Both the position numbers and the translations under genes were made by a program. A DNA stretch of 6,575 nucleotides, taken from NCBI GenBank assembly GCA_001829505.1, contig MIBK01000063.1:11781-18355 (forward strand). The letters run 5' to 3'. Positions 1 to 6,429 of the stretch are shown piece after piece. This DNA comes from Spirochaetes bacterium RBG_16_67_19 (GTDB taxonomy: Bacteria > Spirochaetota > Spirochaetia > SZUA-6 > DRHE01). Under the pieces are notes generated by a model. That model ran no database searches. It worked only from the letters and a program-made list of their open reading frames with translations, and was not told the DNA's origin. Within the stretch, counting starts at the first letter, position 1. Each line of letters begins with the position of its first letter.

Positions 1-1
1 C

Positions 2-646
2 TCCACGGAAGCGGTGCTGGGCGGCGACCACCTGCGCGGCAACGAGGAATTGGCCGCCGCGCTGCGCGGCCGGGAGGAGCGCTTCGCCGGATTCGCGGTG
101 GTCAACCCGCACTTCTCCGCTCTGCCCTCCTACCTCCGCCGCTGCGTGGAGGACCTGGGTTTCCGCGGCTTCAAGGTCCACCCGCGCGTGCACCGCTGCG
201 CCATCACGGATCCGAAGTACCGGCCCGTGTGGCAGGCCTCCGAGAAATTCCAGCTGCCCGTGCTCTGCCACACCGGGCAAGGGCAGGCCTTCAGCGAACC
301 GGACCAGCTCGCTGTCATCGCCGCCGCCTACCCCCGGGGCCGTTTCATCGTGGGCCACACGGGGGAGACCTTCGCCGGCCTGCTGCAGTGCGTCCAGATG
401 GCCAACCGGAACGCCAACCTGTACCTGGACTCCAGCGGCTGGCTTTTCATGAACCGCGGCTACCTGGAGTATCTGGTCGCCCAGGTGGATCCGCGTTGCA
501 TCCTGTTCGGGTCCGATTTCTCGTGGATCGACCTGCGCTACGCGGCGGCCACGGTGCTGTTCGCCGATATCGCTGAGCGGACCAAGGCGCAGATCCTGGG
601 TGAGAACGCGCTGGCGATCCTGGCGAAGGGAGGGGACGGAATTTGA
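2..646 (+). CDS. Amidohydrolase_2 family TIM-barrel metal-dependent hydrolase or decarboxylase, 5' end missing
   Basis: The reading frame is open from the first full codon at base 2 to TGA at 644-646, so the gene starts upstream; a GTG at 14 is in frame but is internal. About 214 residues are visible. They show the later strands of an amidohydrolase_2 (COG2159-like) barrel: G-F-K-V-H-P near 165-182, C-H-T-G with its His at 269-271, V-G-H-T-G with its His at 356-358, F-G-S-D-F with its Asp at 515-517, and the closing G-E-N-A-L helix. In this family these His and Asp residues hold the metal or activate water. The N-terminal H-x-H metal site would lie outside the window. Known members include hydrolases, lactonases and non-oxidative decarboxylases of aromatic or dicarboxylic acids, so the reaction cannot be assigned. 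A cytosolic enzyme is expected. The gene overlaps the following SDR gene by four bases, which suggests a shared operon and pathway. Confidence 0.9.
   Translation, partial: STEAVLGGDHLRGNEELAAALRGREERFAGFAVVNPHFSALPSYLRRCVEDLGFRGFKVHPRVHRCAITDPKYRPVWQASEKFQLPVLCHTGQGQAFSEPDQLAVIAAAYPRGRFIVGHTGETFAGLLQCVQMANRNANLYLDSSGWLFMNRGYLEYLVAQVDPRCILFGSDFSWIDLRYAAATVLFADIAERTKAQILGENALAILAKGGDGI
631..636 (+). promoter_or_regulatory. Ribosome binding site for the TTG start of the SDR gene
   Basis: AGGGGA at 631-636, inside a longer purine run (AAGGGAGGGG, 626-635), lies six bases before the TTG at 643. It is the main DNA evidence that this TTG is a true start, together with the protein beginning right before the Rossmann strand as SDR proteins usually do. 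Confidence 0.65.
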
Positions 647-1440
647 AGCGGCTGGAGGGCAAGGTGGCCCTGATCACCGGCAGCGGCCAGGGCATCGGCC
701 GCGCGGCGGCCCTGTTGTTCGCCCGCGAAGGGGCGGTCGTGGTGGTGACGGACATCAATTCCGCAGCGGGTGAGCGGACTGCTTCCGAAATCGCCGGAGA
801 GGGTGGGGAGGGTTGGTTCCAGGAAGCGGACGTCTCCCTCCGGGAGGACGTGCAGCGGCTGATGGCGGCGGTCCGGAAGCGTTCCGGCGGACTGAATGTG
901 CTCTATAACAATGCCTCGGTGTATTGGCCGGGCAAGGACGGCCGGATCACCGAGATCGCGGAGGAGCACTGGGACCGGGTCATCGCCATAAACCTGCGCA
1001 GCATCTACCTGTGCTGCCGGTACGGGATTCCCGTCATGTCGGACAGCGGGGGCGGCTCGATCATCAACACCGCCTCCAGCGCCGGGGTGACCGGCATCCC
1101 CGGATGCGATGCCTACACCGCCACCAAGGGGGCCACGATCGCGCTGACCCGCTCCCTGGCGGTGGAGTACCGCCCCGCGGGCATCCGGGTGAACTGCATC
1201 GCCCCGGCGGGCATCCAGACCCCGATGCTCTCCCAAAGCAACCTGGAGGACTCCACCTTCGACGAGCGGCGGTTCCTGCGCCTGCGCACTCCGTCCCGGC
1301 GCTACGGGACTCCGGAGGAGGTCGCCCGCACGGCGCTGTTCCTGGCCTCGGAAGAATCTTCCTACATCAACGGCGCGGTGATCGTGGCCGACGGGGGCAT
1401 CACGATCAACGGGGACCTGTCGAAGATGCAGGGGGATTGA
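643..1440 (+). CDS. Short-chain dehydrogenase/reductase (classical SDR), probably NAD-linked
   Basis: This 265-residue protein is a full-length classical SDR, an NAD(P)-dependent alcohol/ketone oxidoreductase that is normally cytosolic and tetrameric. Visible motifs are the cofactor loop T-G-S-G-Q-G-I-G at 12-19, Asp37 at the end of the second strand (family knowledge: an acid here favours NAD over NADP), D63-V64, N-N-A-S at 89-92 (usually NNAG), and the catalytic tetrad Asn117, Ser145, Tyr158 and Lys162, with Tyr-x-x-x-Lys spacing intact. The P-A-G segment at 188-190 and a V-A-D-G-G near the C-terminus complete the fold. The TTG start at 643 is chosen because it has a Shine-Dalgarno six bases upstream and gives the usual N-terminus just before the first strand. 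TTG overlaps the preceding gene's TGA as TTGA. The URO-D-like gene begins two bases after the stop. The substrate is unknown; oxidation of an alcohol made or released by a neighbouring enzyme is inferred. Confidence 0.95.
   Translation: MKRLEGKVALITGSGQGIGRAAALLFAREGAVVVVTDINSAAGERTASEIAGEGGEGWFQEADVSLREDVQRLMAAVRKRSGGLNVLYNNASVYWPGKDGRITEIAEEHWDRVIAINLRSIYLCCRYGIPVMSDSGGGSIINTASSAGVTGIPGCDAYTATKGATIALTRSLAVEYRPAGIRVNCIAPAGIQTPMLSQSNLEDSTFDERRFLRLRTPSRRYGTPEEVARTALFLASEESSYINGAVIVADGGITINGDLSKMQGD
1430..1436 (+). promoter_or_regulatory. Ribosome binding site for the URO-D-like gene
   Basis: AGGGGGA at 1430-1436 sits inside the last codons of the SDR gene, six bases before ATG 1443. It decides the start: the same frame stays open far upstream (to about 924), but that part is a shadow of the SDR gene. 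Confidence 0.7.
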
Positions 1441-1442
1441 GC

Positions 1443-2477
1443 ATGGCCTATTCCGGGGTGATGGAGGATATCCGGCGCTGCATTGCCCGCCGGGTCCCTT
1501 CCCGCGTTCCCTATTTCCCGATCTCGGTGATGTTCGACTACCACCACTTCGGATACTCGTACGCCCGCTGGCGCAATGAGCCGGAGGTCATGGCCGAGCT
1601 GGGCGAGCGGGCGGTGCGCGTGTTCGACTACGACGTGTACATGCTCCACCCCGACGACCTGCTGGAGTACGAGGGGATGGGGATCGGCATCCAGGCCGAA
1701 GAGGACCTGCCCGCGGCGGTGCGCGAATACCTGCCGGCCACGGAGCGTACCCTGGGCTCGCTGCGCCTGCCGGCGAACCTGGGGCGTTCCGGGCGGCTGG
1801 CGCGGCACCTGGAGGGGCTGGCCGCGCTGAAGGAGCGTCTGGGGGACGCGGTGTGTCTGGCCGGGCGGATCGCGGCCCCGTTCACCACCATCACCCTGAT
1901 CCTTGGCATCGAGCCCACCCTGGTCCTGATGCTGGAAAACCCGGCGCTCCTGCGACGTTTCGAGGAGTTTTTCCTGGAGTTCAACGACCGCGTGGCCCGG
2001 CTGCAGCTGGAGGCGGGCGCGCAGGCGCTGTGGCTAGGGGACTGCGTGGCCACCTCGCATTTCATCTCCCCCGCGCAGTACGAGGAGCACGCCGCCGAGT
2101 TCGCGGCGGCCAGTTCTCGCCGGATCCGGGAGGCCGGCGGCATCGTGTTCTACCACGGCAACGAGAAGTCCATTCCCCACCTGGCCCTCATGGCCGGGCT
2201 GGGCTTCGACGCGATCAACGTCGGGGAAGGGGTGGACATCGGGGAGGTGAAGCGGGTCATCGGCGGCCAGGTGTGCATCATGGGCAACCTGGATCCCCTC
2301 CACGACCTGCAACCCAGGTCTTCCCAGGAGGTGGGAGAAGTGGTGCGGGAGATCGTCGAAACGGCCAAACCCGGCGGGGGCTACCTCTTCTGCACAGGCG
2401 AGGGGGTGCCTCACAATACCCCGGTTGAAAATCTGCAGGCCATGCATAGGGCGGTGAGAACGTATGGAAAGTATTGA
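1443..2477 (+). CDS. Uroporphyrinogen decarboxylase-like (URO-D/MtaA superfamily) protein
   Basis: This 344-residue protein has the layout of the URO-D superfamily, a TIM barrel that includes haem-pathway HemE and the cobamide-dependent methyltransferases MtaA and MtbA. Recognisable stretches are the A-A-P-F-T segment near 142-146, a D-C-x-A then I-S-P-A-Q-Y region in the middle, F-Y-H-G-N-E at 236-241, M-G-N-L-D-P in the barrel's later half, and C-T-G-E-G-V-P at 317-323 followed by the family signature T-P-V-E-N at 326-330. It lacks the Arg-rich N-terminal substrate loop of HemE, so haem synthesis is unlikely. The methyltransferase zinc pattern (His-x-Cys, then a later Cys) is only partly present: His238 is followed by Gly-Asn, while Cys317 sits about where the later Cys is expected. 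A methyl transfer or a lyase/decarboxylase role is possible; neither is proven. The start is ATG 1443, with a strong Shine-Dalgarno. Its last 14 bases overlap the E1 alpha gene. Confidence 0.88.
   Translation: MAYSGVMEDIRRCIARRVPSRVPYFPISVMFDYHHFGYSYARWRNEPEVMAELGERAVRVFDYDVYMLHPDDLLEYEGMGIGIQAEEDLPAAVREYLPATERTLGSLRLPANLGRSGRLARHLEGLAALKERLGDAVCLAGRIAAPFTTITLILGIEPTLVLMLENPALLRRFEEFFLEFNDRVARLQLEAGAQALWLGDCVATSHFISPAQYEEHAAEFAAASSRRIREAGGIVFYHGNEKSIPHLALMAGLGFDAINVGEGVDIGEVKRVIGGQVCIMGNLDPLHDLQPRSSQEVGEVVREIVETAKPGGGYLFCTGEGVPHNTPVENLQAMHRAVRTYGKY
2453..2458 (+). promoter_or_regulatory. Ribosome binding site for the E1 alpha gene, inside the URO-D-like gene
   Basis: GGTGAG at 2453-2458 lies five bases before ATG 2464, inside the last codons of the upstream gene. 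It opens into an unusually AT-rich start region (about 2459-2490), which should leave the start codon accessible. Confidence 0.55.
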
Positions 2478-3429
2478 TCTTCATATAAAGCGGGAGCTGT
2501 TGGAGTACCTGGTCCTGATCCGGCGGTTCGAGGAGAGGGTCAAGGTGCTCTACCACCAGGGCGCCATCATGGGCGCCATCCACCTGTACATCGGGCAGGA
2601 AGCGGTGGCCGTGGGGGTATGCCGGAGCCTGCGGGACGAGGATACGGTGTTCAGCACCCACCGCGGACACGGTCACGCCATCGCCAAGTCCGGCGAGGTG
2701 GAACGGATCATGGCCGAGCTGATGGGCCGGGACGAGGGGCTTTCGCGCGGGCACGGAGGCTCCATGCACTTGTTCGAGCCGCCGAAAGGCCTGATGGGCG
2801 GCAACGGGATCGTGGGCGGCGGCATCCCGCTGTCGCTTGGCGGGGCCTTCACGGCGCAGTACCAGGGCAGCGACCGGATCTCGGTCGGGTTCTTCAGCGA
2901 CGGGGCGGTCAACCAGGGCACCTTCGCGGAGTGCCTGAACCTGGCCGCGCTCTGGAAACTGCCGGTCCTGCTGGTCTGCGAAAACAACCAGTACGCCGCC
3001 ACCACGCCGGTGGAGCGGTCGACGGCGGTTCGGGACGTGGTCGGGCGGGCCCGCGCGTTCGGGGTGCGGGCGGAGAAGGTGGACGGCAACGACGTGGAGG
3101 CGGTGTTCCAGGCCGCCACGGCCGCCGTAGCGGCGCTGCGACAGAGTCAGGGCCCCCGCCTGTTGGAGTGCGAGACCTACCGGGTGGAGCCGCACTGCGG
3201 CATCATCCCCGATGAGCGCACGCCGGGGGAGCGGGAGCTGTGGAACCCCCGGGACCCGGTGAGCCTGTTCGTCGGGCGCCTCGTGGGGGAGGGGGCGATC
3301 AGCGCCTCGGACCTCGAAGCCCTGGAACGGCGGGTGCGCGAGCGCCTCGACCGGGCGGTGGAGTTCGGCGCGCGCAGCCCCTGGCCGGATCCCCAGGTGG
3401 ATCCGCACAGGACGTGGGTGCTGCAATGA
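2464..3429 (+). CDS. TPP-dependent 2-oxoacid/acetoin dehydrogenase-type E1 component, alpha subunit
   Basis: This 321-residue protein has the length of acetoin-dehydrogenase-type E1 alpha, shorter than most pyruvate or branched-chain E1 alpha chains. The E1 heterotetramer uses thiamine diphosphate to cleave a 2-oxo acid or acetoin and pass the acyl group to a lipoyl E2 or another acceptor. Visible motifs are the H-R-G-H-G-H loop at 66-71, the G-H-G-G-S-M-H stretch at 96-102, and the diphosphate/Mg motif S-D-G-A-V-N-Q-G at 145-152 ending in E-N-N at 173-175. Two places are odd. The first Gly of the usual G-D-G is Ser145. The C-terminal R-x-x-G-H-S loop reads R-V-E-P-H-C at 240-245: its His244 remains, but Pro replaces Gly and Cys replaces Ser. 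Asp146, Asn174 and Asn175 remain, so the protein is probably active. The first codons are AT-rich. It overlaps the E1 beta start by four bases (ATGA), as expected for subunits made in equal amounts. The exact substrate is unknown. Confidence 0.92.
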   Translation: MESIDLHIKRELLEYLVLIRRFEERVKVLYHQGAIMGAIHLYIGQEAVAVGVCRSLRDEDTVFSTHRGHGHAIAKSGEVERIMAELMGRDEGLSRGHGGSMHLFEPPKGLMGGNGIVGGGIPLSLGGAFTAQYQGSDRISVGFFSDGAVNQGTFAECLNLAALWKLPVLLVCENNQYAATTPVERSTAVRDVVGRARAFGVRAEKVDGNDVEAVFQAATAAVAALRQSQGPRLLECETYRVEPHCGIIPDERTPGERELWNPRDPVSLFVGRLVGEGAISASDLEALERRVRERLDRAVEFGARSPWPDPQVDPHRTWVLQ

Positions 3430-4406
3430 GAAAGATCTGGTACAAAACGGCCATCAACGAGGCCATGCACGAGGAGATGGCCCGCGACGAGCGTGTCTTC
3501 CTGATCGGCGAGGACGTGGACCTGTTCGGCGGGGTGTTCAAGATCTCCCGCGGCCTGGTGGAGCGCTTCGGCGCCCGGCGGGTGCGGGGCACGCCCATTT
3601 CAGAGAGCGCCTTCGTCGGGCTGGCGGCCGGGGCGGCCATGACCGGGCTGCGCCCGATCGTGGAGATGATGTACATCGACTTCGCCCTGGTGGCCATGGA
3701 CCAGCTGATCAACCAGGCGGCCAGCACGAGCTACATGTCCGGGGGACGGGTCCGCCTGCCGCTGGTTGTCCGCGGCCAGTACGGCACGGGGACTTCCGAG
3801 GCGGCCCAGCATTCCCGGAACTTCGAGAGCTGGTTCATCAATACCCCCGGGTACAAGGTGGTCATGCCCTCCACCGCTTATGACGCCAAGGGGCTGCTCA
3901 AGTCGGCCATTCGCGACGAGAACCCGGTCCTGTACCTGGAAAACCGGGTGCTGTACACCCACAAAGAAGAGGTGCCGGAGGGAGAGTGGCTGGTGCCGCT
4001 GGGCTCGGCCGAAGTGAAGCGCGCCGGCGCGGACATCACGGTCGTGGCCACCGGCTACGCGGTGCACAAGGCCCTGAGCGCGGCCGAGCAGCTGGCCGGC
4101 CGGGTGGACGTGGAGGTGCTGGACCCGCGCACCCTGGACCCGCTGGACCTGCCGGCGGTGCTGTCCTCGGTGCGCAAGACCGCCAACCTGCTGGTGGTCC
4201 AGGAGGCGCCGGTTCAGTGCAGCTTCGCCTCCGAAGTGGTCCGCCTGGTTGTGCAGGAGGCCTTCCGCGACCTCGAGCACCCGCCTCTGGCCCTCGGCGC
4301 CGCGGACGTGCCGGTGCCGTTCAGCCCGGCCCTCGAGCGGGCGGTCATCCCCCAGGTTGAAGACATCGTAGCCGCCGTCCAGCGGGTGCTGGAAAAAGGC
4401 GCCTGA
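3426..4406 (+). CDS. TPP-dependent 2-oxoacid/acetoin dehydrogenase-type E1 component, beta subunit
   Basis: This 326-residue protein is a full-length E1 beta (transketolase central-domain) partner of the alpha subunit. Landmarks are I-G-E-D-V with Glu29; G-T-P-I-S-E with Glu60, the position known in the family to activate the thiamine ring; the E-M-M-Y-I-D-F strand at 80-86; and A-Q-H-S at 127-130 with His129, the usual active-site His. The second half matches the transketolase C-terminal domain, with V-L-D-P-R-T-L-D-P and a V-V-Q-E-A-P strand. ATG 3426 is used because it gives the normal N-terminus and overlaps the alpha stop as ATGA. The frame is open about 190 bases further upstream, but that part is a shadow of the alpha gene. 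There is no strong Shine-Dalgarno (a GTGGGTG stretch lies five bases away), so translation probably relies on coupling. No lipoyl E2 or dihydrolipoamide dehydrogenase gene follows; the next gene is an unrelated membrane protein behind its own promoter. Confidence 0.95.
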   Translation: MRKIWYKTAINEAMHEEMARDERVFLIGEDVDLFGGVFKISRGLVERFGARRVRGTPISESAFVGLAAGAAMTGLRPIVEMMYIDFALVAMDQLINQAASTSYMSGGRVRLPLVVRGQYGTGTSEAAQHSRNFESWFINTPGYKVVMPSTAYDAKGLLKSAIRDENPVLYLENRVLYTHKEEVPEGEWLVPLGSAEVKRAGADITVVATGYAVHKALSAAEQLAGRVDVEVLDPRTLDPLDLPAVLSSVRKTANLLVVQEAPVQCSFASEVVRLVVQEAFRDLEHPPLALGAADVPVPFSPALERAVIPQVEDIVAAVQRVLEKGA

Positions 4407-4417
4407 ATGCCCTCTCC

Positions 4418-4447
4418 TTGACCCGCGGGGCAGGCGGTGCGTATCCT
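4418..4447 (+). promoter_or_regulatory. Sigma-70-type promoter for the BI-1/NDH-2 unit, leaderless
   Basis: A -35 box TTGACC (4418-4423, five of six consensus bases) and a -10 box TATCCT (4442-4447, four of six) are separated by 18 bases in the short gap after E1 beta. Six bases then separate the -10 from ATG 4454, so the standard +1 falls on the A of the start codon. No convincing Shine-Dalgarno precedes that ATG, which agrees with a leaderless transcript. The 8-base palindrome CCCGCGGG (4422-4429) overlaps the -35 edge and could be an operator, though it may be chance in GC-rich DNA. Confidence 0.6.
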
Positions 4448-4453
4448 TTAGGC

Positions 4454-5167
4454 ATGTCGGACCAAGACCCCAAGGCGCTGCCCGTACAGCCGGCCCAGGC
4501 GGTGCGCGAGCGCAGCCTGCTGCGCAACGTCTATCTGTGGATGACCGGCGGGCTGGCCCTCACCGCGGTGGTGGCGCTGGGTGTGGCCTCCAACCCGGAC
4601 TTCAGCCGCACCCTGCTCTCCAGCCGTTTTCTGTTCTTCGGCCTGCTCATTGCCGAGGTGGCCCTGGTGTGGTTCCTCTCGGCGCGCATCACCACCCTGA
4701 GCCCGGCCGCCGCGGTGGGCGGGTTCGCGGCCTACGCGGTGTTGAACGGGATCACCCTGTCGGTGATCCTGCTGGCCTACGCCCGGGCCAGCGTCGCCAA
4801 CGCCTTGTTCGTAAGCGCGGGCACCTTCGCCGGCATGAGCCTGTACGCCGTGAGCACCAAGCGGGACCTGTCCCGCTTCGGGACCTACCTGTTGTACGGC
4901 CTTTGGGGCATCCTCATCGCCTCCCTGGTCAACCTGTTCCTGCGCAGCCCCGCCGTACAATGGGTGCTGTCGTACGCCGGGGTGGCCCTCTTCCTGGGCC
5001 TCACGGCTTACGACACCCAGATCATCAAGCGCTGGAGCCAGGAGATAGGGGACCAGGCCGGCGAGGCGGACTTCATCCGCCTTTCCATCCTGGGGGCGTT
5101 GAAGCTGTACCTGGACTTCATCAACCTCTTCCTGTTTTTTCTGCGCATCGTGGGCCGCAGGCGTTAG
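4454..5167 (+). CDS. Bax inhibitor-1/YccA family seven-helix membrane protein
   Basis: This 237-residue inner-membrane protein has about seven hydrophobic helices, near residues 25-45, 58-76, 85-107, 115-133, 144-163, 168-187 and 212-232. Family signatures are V-Y-L-W-M-T-G-G-L in helix 1, L-N-G-I-T-L-S in helix 3, T-K-R-D-L-S after helix 4, L-T-A-Y-D-T-Q at 183-189 and L-Y-L-D-F-I-N-L-F at the last helix. Asp187 and Asp221 correspond to the conserved acidic pair that, in the Bacillus homologue YetJ, controls a pH-sensitive calcium leak. In Escherichia coli the YccA member interacts with the FtsH protease. Which role applies here is open. ATG 4454 is preferred over a TTG at 4418: the TTG belongs to the -35 box, and the promoter would start the RNA exactly at 4454. 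The NADH dehydrogenase gene follows six bases after the stop, probably on the same mRNA. Confidence 0.93.
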   Translation: MSDQDPKALPVQPAQAVRERSLLRNVYLWMTGGLALTAVVALGVASNPDFSRTLLSSRFLFFGLLIAEVALVWFLSARITTLSPAAAVGGFAAYAVLNGITLSVILLAYARASVANALFVSAGTFAGMSLYAVSTKRDLSRFGTYLLYGLWGILIASLVNLFLRSPAVQWVLSYAGVALFLGLTAYDTQIIKRWSQEIGDQAGEADFIRLSILGALKLYLDFINLFLFFLRIVGRRR

Positions 5168-5173
5168 GGCCGC

Positions 5174-6415
5174 GTGACCGAGCCCACGGTAGCCATCGTC
5201 GGCGCGGGCTTCGGCGGCCTGAAGGCCGCCCGCCTGCTGGCCGGAGCCCCGGTCCGCGTTCTGCTGCTGGACCGCAACAACTACCACCTGTTCCAGCCGC
5301 TGCTCTACCAGGCGGCGGCGGCCTACCTGGAGCCCGAGCAGGTGGCCAAGCCGGTGCGGGCCATCCTGCGCCGCCAGAAGAACCTGACCTTCCGGGTGGC
5401 CGAAGCGCGCGGCGTGGATTTCGCCCGAAAGCGCCTGATCACCGCCGAGGAGTCCTTTCCGTACGATTACCTGATCCTGGCCATCGGCGGGCAGACCAAC
5501 TTCTACGGCCTGGCCGGGGTCCAGCGCTACGGCTTCTCTCTCAAGAGCCTGCCGGACGCCATCCGCATCCGCAACCACATCCTGGCCTGCTGCGAGAAGG
5601 CGGTGCTGGAGAAGGACCTGCTGGCCCGGCAGGCGCTGCTGACCTTCGCGGTGGGCGGGGGCGGCTCCGCGGGCGTGGAAATGGCCGGGGCCCTGGCCGA
5701 GTTGGTGCAGGGCGTGCTGGTCAAGGACTATCCGGAGCTGGACCGCGACCAGCTGCGGGTGCTGCTGCTGGAAGGGCAGGGCGAGATCCTGCCGGGGTTC
5801 CCTGCCGAGCTCTGCCGGGTGGCGCGCGAGACCCTGGGGCGCAAGGGGGTGGCCGTGCGCCTGAACACCCAGGTGGCGGACTACAACGGCAGGGAGCTGC
5901 GGCTGAAAGGGGGCGAGAAGCTCCCGGCGGCGACCCTGATCTGGACCGGCGGGATCGCGGCGGCGCCCCTGGCCCGCGCGCTGAAGGTGCCGCTGGGCAG
6001 GCAGGATAGGATCCTTACGGAGCCGACCCTGCAGCTTCCGGGGCATCCCGAGGTCTACTCAATTGGGGACGCCACCTACCTGGAAGCCGGCGGCCAGCCG
6101 CTGGCCATGGTAGCCCCCGCGGCCGTGCAGATGGCCGAGAAGGCCGTAGCCAACATCCTGGCCGCGGTGGCCGGGCGCGCTCCTTCTTCCTTCGTCTACC
6201 GCAGCCCCGGCCTGCTGGCCACCATCGGGCGCAATGCCGCCGTGGCCCAGATCGGAGGGCTGAAGCTCCGGGGCTTCCTGGCCTGGGCGGTGTGGGTGGT
6301 CGTGCACCTGATCCGCCTGGTGGGCTTCCGCAACCGCCTGATGGTGCTGATCAACTGGATCTACGACTACCTGTTCTACGATCGGGCGGTGCGCCTGATC
6401 ACCCACGAGGACTAG
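5174..6415 (+). CDS. ndh: Type II NADH:quinone oxidoreductase (NDH-2), FAD-dependent
   Basis: This 413-residue flavoprotein has the standard NDH-2 build and passes electrons from NADH to membrane quinone without pumping protons. The FAD Rossmann motif is G-A-G-F-G-G at 10-15 with acidic Asp33 closing the second strand, followed by N-N-Y-H-L-F-Q-P-L-L-Y-Q at 35-46, typical of the family. The NADH-binding motif is G-G-G-S-A-G-V-E at 162-169, and the second FAD motif S-I-G-D-A lies at 296-300 with Asp299. The A-A-V-Q-M-A-E helix fits the usual AQxAxQ quinone-site region. From about residue 367 an amphipathic, Trp-rich stretch to near 410 fits the C-terminal membrane anchor. GTG 5174 gives the expected N-terminus just before the first strand; an AGGG at 5166-5169 lies four bases upstream, a little close. 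It is six bases downstream of the BI-1 gene and converges on a minus-strand gene. Related pyridine nucleotide-disulphide oxidoreductases are the main alternative. Confidence 0.92.
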   Translation: MTEPTVAIVGAGFGGLKAARLLAGAPVRVLLLDRNNYHLFQPLLYQAAAAYLEPEQVAKPVRAILRRQKNLTFRVAEARGVDFARKRLITAEESFPYDYLILAIGGQTNFYGLAGVQRYGFSLKSLPDAIRIRNHILACCEKAVLEKDLLARQALLTFAVGGGGSAGVEMAGALAELVQGVLVKDYPELDRDQLRVLLLEGQGEILPGFPAELCRVARETLGRKGVAVRLNTQVADYNGRELRLKGGEKLPAATLIWTGGIAAAPLARALKVPLGRQDRILTEPTLQLPGHPEVYSIGDATYLEAGGQPLAMVAPAAVQMAEKAVANILAAVAGRAPSSFVYRSPGLLATIGRNAAVAQIGGLKLRGFLAWAVWVVVHLIRLVGFRNRLMVLINWIYDYLFYDRAVRLITHED

Positions 6416-6429
6416 GGAAGCCGGGAGAC

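Noticed and set aside
924..1442. Open frame running upstream of the URO-D-like ATG, which would give a 517-residue protein
   Set aside because: The upstream part lies inside the SDR gene in another frame and has Arg/Gly/His-rich low-complexity sequence. ATG 1443 has a strong ribosome binding site and gives the normal N-terminus.
2425..2453. TTGAAA at 2425-2430 as the -35 of an internal promoter for E1 alpha
   Set aside because: No reasonable -10 box appears at 16 to 18 bases spacing, so I do not call a promoter.
481..3406. The 14-base sequence CCAGGTGGATCCGC occurs at 481-494 and 3393-3406
   Set aside because: Both copies lie inside unrelated coding sequences and encode Q-V-D-P by chance. 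A single repeat of this length is not surprising in GC-rich DNA.
4397..4404. Palindrome AGGCGCCT at the end of E1 beta as a terminator or operator
   Set aside because: It is only eight bases with no loop and no T run, and most of it codes the last residues of E1 beta.
4537..6009. A plus-strand open frame of about 490 codons overlapping BI-1 and NDH-2
   Set aside because: The translation is low-complexity Gly/Arg/Pro/Ala, and the two real genes in the other frames have clear motifs along their whole length.
4448..6046. A very long open frame on the minus strand (over 500 codons) across the BI-1 and NDH-2 genes
   Set aside because: It is a mirror of two well-supported plus-strand genes in GC-rich DNA. 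Its translation is low-complexity, rich in Gln, Gly, His, Arg and Ala, with no family motif.
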